This document shows positions 5,461 to 6,669 of a DNA stretch of 6,669 nt, in pieces. Source of the stretch: Desulfamplus sp. (GTDB lineage Bacteria; Desulfobacterota; Desulfobacteria; Desulfobacterales; Desulfobacteraceae); assembly GCA_015232935.1 (NCBI GenBank), contig JADFYT010000132.1:1-6669 (forward strand), written 5' to 3'. Within the stretch, counting starts at the first letter, position 1. Each line of letters opens with the position of its first letter. The position numbers and the translations under genes were made by a program. The notes beneath the pieces were generated by a model. The model saw only the letters and a program-made list of their open reading frames with translations, made no database searches and was not told the origin of the DNA.

Positions 5461-6441
5461 TTAATGTATTGATGAAAATTTGTTCCGGTACCCCTTGGGA
5501 GACAGGCCCGTGTGTCGAAGAAAGAGCCGCCGAAAGGAGTTGATATCATCATAACCTACTTTCCAGGTGATTTCATTAATGTTCTGGCTTGTACGTTCCA
5601 GCATCCACTTGGCGTTTTCAATTCTTAAACGCTGGAGATATGCAATAGGTGTTTCTCCAGTGGCATTTTTAAACCGGCGTTTGAAATGGCGTGGACTGAT
5701 CCCGATGGACTCGGCCACTGTATCAATGGAAAATTTCTTTTCATAGTTTTTATCCATCCACTGTTGTGCCTTCAAAATCTGCCCGTCAGAATGTTTTTTC
5801 CAGAATTCATAAACAATATATGGTGACTGGCTTTGTCGATCTGTATCAACAAGCAGCCCTTTCGCACATCTGGAAGCCAGTTCCGGTGAACCATATCTTG
5901 CAATCAGATAGAGGCATAGATTCATAAAAGCGGTTGCCGCACCTGTGCAGTAAAGCCCGTTATCTTCTGTTAAAAGGCGATCTATCTTGAGGCTGACCTT
6001 TGGGTATTTCCTCTTGAATATTTCTGCAAAATGCCAGTTGGTCGTGGCAATGCGTCCGTCCAGCAGTCCTGTTTCGGCCAGCAGGAACGTTCCTGTGCAG
6101 TTACAGGCAACCTTGTTGCCATTGTTATAGTTATGCTTTGTCCATTCGCAGATTCTCTTTAGTCTTGGATTACCCATATCAAACGGAGGAAAGAAAGTCG
6201 GAAGAAGGATCAGGTCGGTTTTTTCCAGATCGTCCATTGCTCTTGAAGGAGTCAGTATAATGCCGCCCTGGGCTGTGACAGGCTTTCCGTCAATAGAGAT
6301 TATTTCAGTTTCAAAAAGTGGTTTTTCAGTGCCATTCTTCATGTAAAGCCACCACAGATTGGCAATCGCAAGTGCGTCTGATGTACCTGCAATGGATGAA
6401 GCTACACAGTTGTTTTCTGCTAAAAAGGTAATTTTTGCCAT
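5461..6441 (-). CDS. GlxA/FtrA-type transcriptional regulator (DJ-1/PfpI-like domain plus AraC HTH)
   Basis: This is a 326-residue DNA-binding regulator of normal length for the family. Residues about 3-190 form a DJ-1/PfpI (class I glutamine-amidotransferase-like) ligand-sensing domain. Its nucleophile-elbow region ACNCTGTFLLAETGLLDGR (112-130), with Cys115, is followed by the family's T-T-N-W motif. Residues about 225-323 form the AraC/XylS DNA-binding domain with two helix-turn-helix units (about 237-257, ISPRHFKRRFK; about 286-308, ITWKVGYDDINSFRRLF) and the closing GLSPKGYR. The ATG at 6441 is preceded by AGAGAGG at 9 nt. The next gene on the same strand, the predicted selenoprotein oxidoreductase, begins 147 bp downstream with no obvious terminator between. 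It may be the regulator's target or be co-transcribed (inference). The protein has six Cys (12, 113, 115, 165, 176, 192), so redox or thiol-reactive sensing is conceivable but unproven. The ligand is unknown. Confidence 0.93.
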   Translation of the reverse strand: MAKITFLAENNCVASSIAGTSDALAIANLWWLYMKNGTEKPLFETEIISIDGKPVTAQGGIILTPSRAMDDLEKTDLILLPTFFPPFDMGNPRLKRICEWTKHNYNNGNKVACNCTGTFLLAETGLLDGRIATTNWHFAEIFKRKYPKVSLKIDRLLTEDNGLYCTGAATAFMNLCLYLIARYGSPELASRCAKGLLVDTDRQSQSPYIVYEFWKKHSDGQILKAQQWMDKNYEKKFSIDTVAESIGISPRHFKRRFKNATGETPIAYLQRLRIENAKWMLERTSQNINEITWKVGYDDINSFRRLFLRHTGLSPKGYRNKFSSIH

Positions 6442-6450
6442 GAGTTTTAA

Positions 6451-6457
6451 CCTCTCT
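6451..6457 (-). promoter_or_regulatory. Ribosome binding site of the AraC-family regulator
   Basis: AGAGAGG on the - strand, 9 nt before the ATG at 6441, supports the chosen start. The upstream 60 bases are AT-rich. Confidence 0.6.
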
Positions 6458-6502
6458 TTTGTTATTTTCTTGTCTCCTGAGATTGCAAAATATACTCTGA
6501 TA

Positions 6503-6669
6503 TTATGAATTCATGTCTTTTTCAGCATCAACAAAGTCATATATGCCTCTTTTGTTTTTGCCTGTCAATGGATATACTTTAAACTCATATAGATCAATAG
6601 TTCGGACAGTTTTTTTAACATTGAAATAAGATTGGACAAGAGTACTCCAAAGTTGGAATATTTGTTTAG
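6503..6669 (-). CDS. Possible 3' end of an unidentified gene running off the window
   Basis: One - strand frame is open from the window edge (first full codon 6665-6667) to a TAA at 6503-6505, about 54 codons. The end reads LYEFKVYPLTGKNKRGIYDF, then an acidic VDAEKDMNS tail. The composition resembles a real protein terminus, but the stretch is short and AT-rich and I recognise no family. If real, it ends 61 bp before the AraC-family start and could be in the same transcript. Otherwise this is simply the promoter region: TTGACA within it is followed 19 bp later by TATATG. Confidence 0.3.
   Translation of the reverse strand, partial: KQIFQLWSTLVQSYFNVKKTVRTIDLYEFKVYPLTGKNKRGIYDFVDAEKDMNS

Overview
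The window carries a two-component and cyclic-di-GMP signalling cluster on the + strand (1-4691), followed by a convergent block on the - strand (4693-6669). That block holds a GlxA-type AraC-family regulator and a DsbA/FrnE-like thiol oxidoreductase. The key observation is that the oxidoreductase gene is longer than a standard gene caller would report. Its reading frame runs through an in-frame TGA (5269-5271) lying exactly at the first cysteine position of the CPWC active site, and a plausible bacterial SECIS hairpin follows at the right distance. I therefore read it as a selenoprotein of 206 residues with a U-P-W-C redox motif, not a 155-residue protein starting at an internal Met.

Organism: moderate GC (estimated by eye in the mid-40s percent), several multi-receiver hybrid kinases packed together, and apparent selenocysteine use in a redox protein. 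Together these suggest an anaerobic or microaerophilic Desulfobacterota (Desulfobacterales-like) bacterium. This is inference from style and selenoprotein content; the window has no rRNA or marker gene.

Layout: 1-1502 is the 3' part of a large sensor or hybrid kinase (end of one receiver, a complete receiver, an HPt domain). It contains two separate in-frame 18-bp tandem arrays, one inside the receiver fold and one in the receiver-HPt linker. Its stop overlaps the start (ATGA) of a REC-GGDEF diguanylate cyclase (1499-2431). A 196-bp gap with imperfect direct repeats follows, then a soluble hybrid histidine kinase (2628-4691; REC-HisKA-HATPase-REC-REC). The N-terminal receivers of the last two proteins are recent duplicates, about 89% identical over a 75-bp stretch. 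The kinase ends one base from the end of the convergent selenoprotein gene (4693-5313, -). Upstream of that on the same strand lie a leader with a strong inverted repeat, the AraC-family regulator (5461-6441, -), and possibly the 3' end of another gene running off the window (6503-6669, -).

How they may work together: the + strand genes look like one phosphorelay module. The 2628-4691 kinase has two C-terminal receivers but no HPt, the first gene ends in an HPt, and the diguanylate cyclase is a natural output that would turn phosphorylation into c-di-GMP. The - strand pair may be a regulator and its target redox enzyme. Both links are inferred from gene order only.
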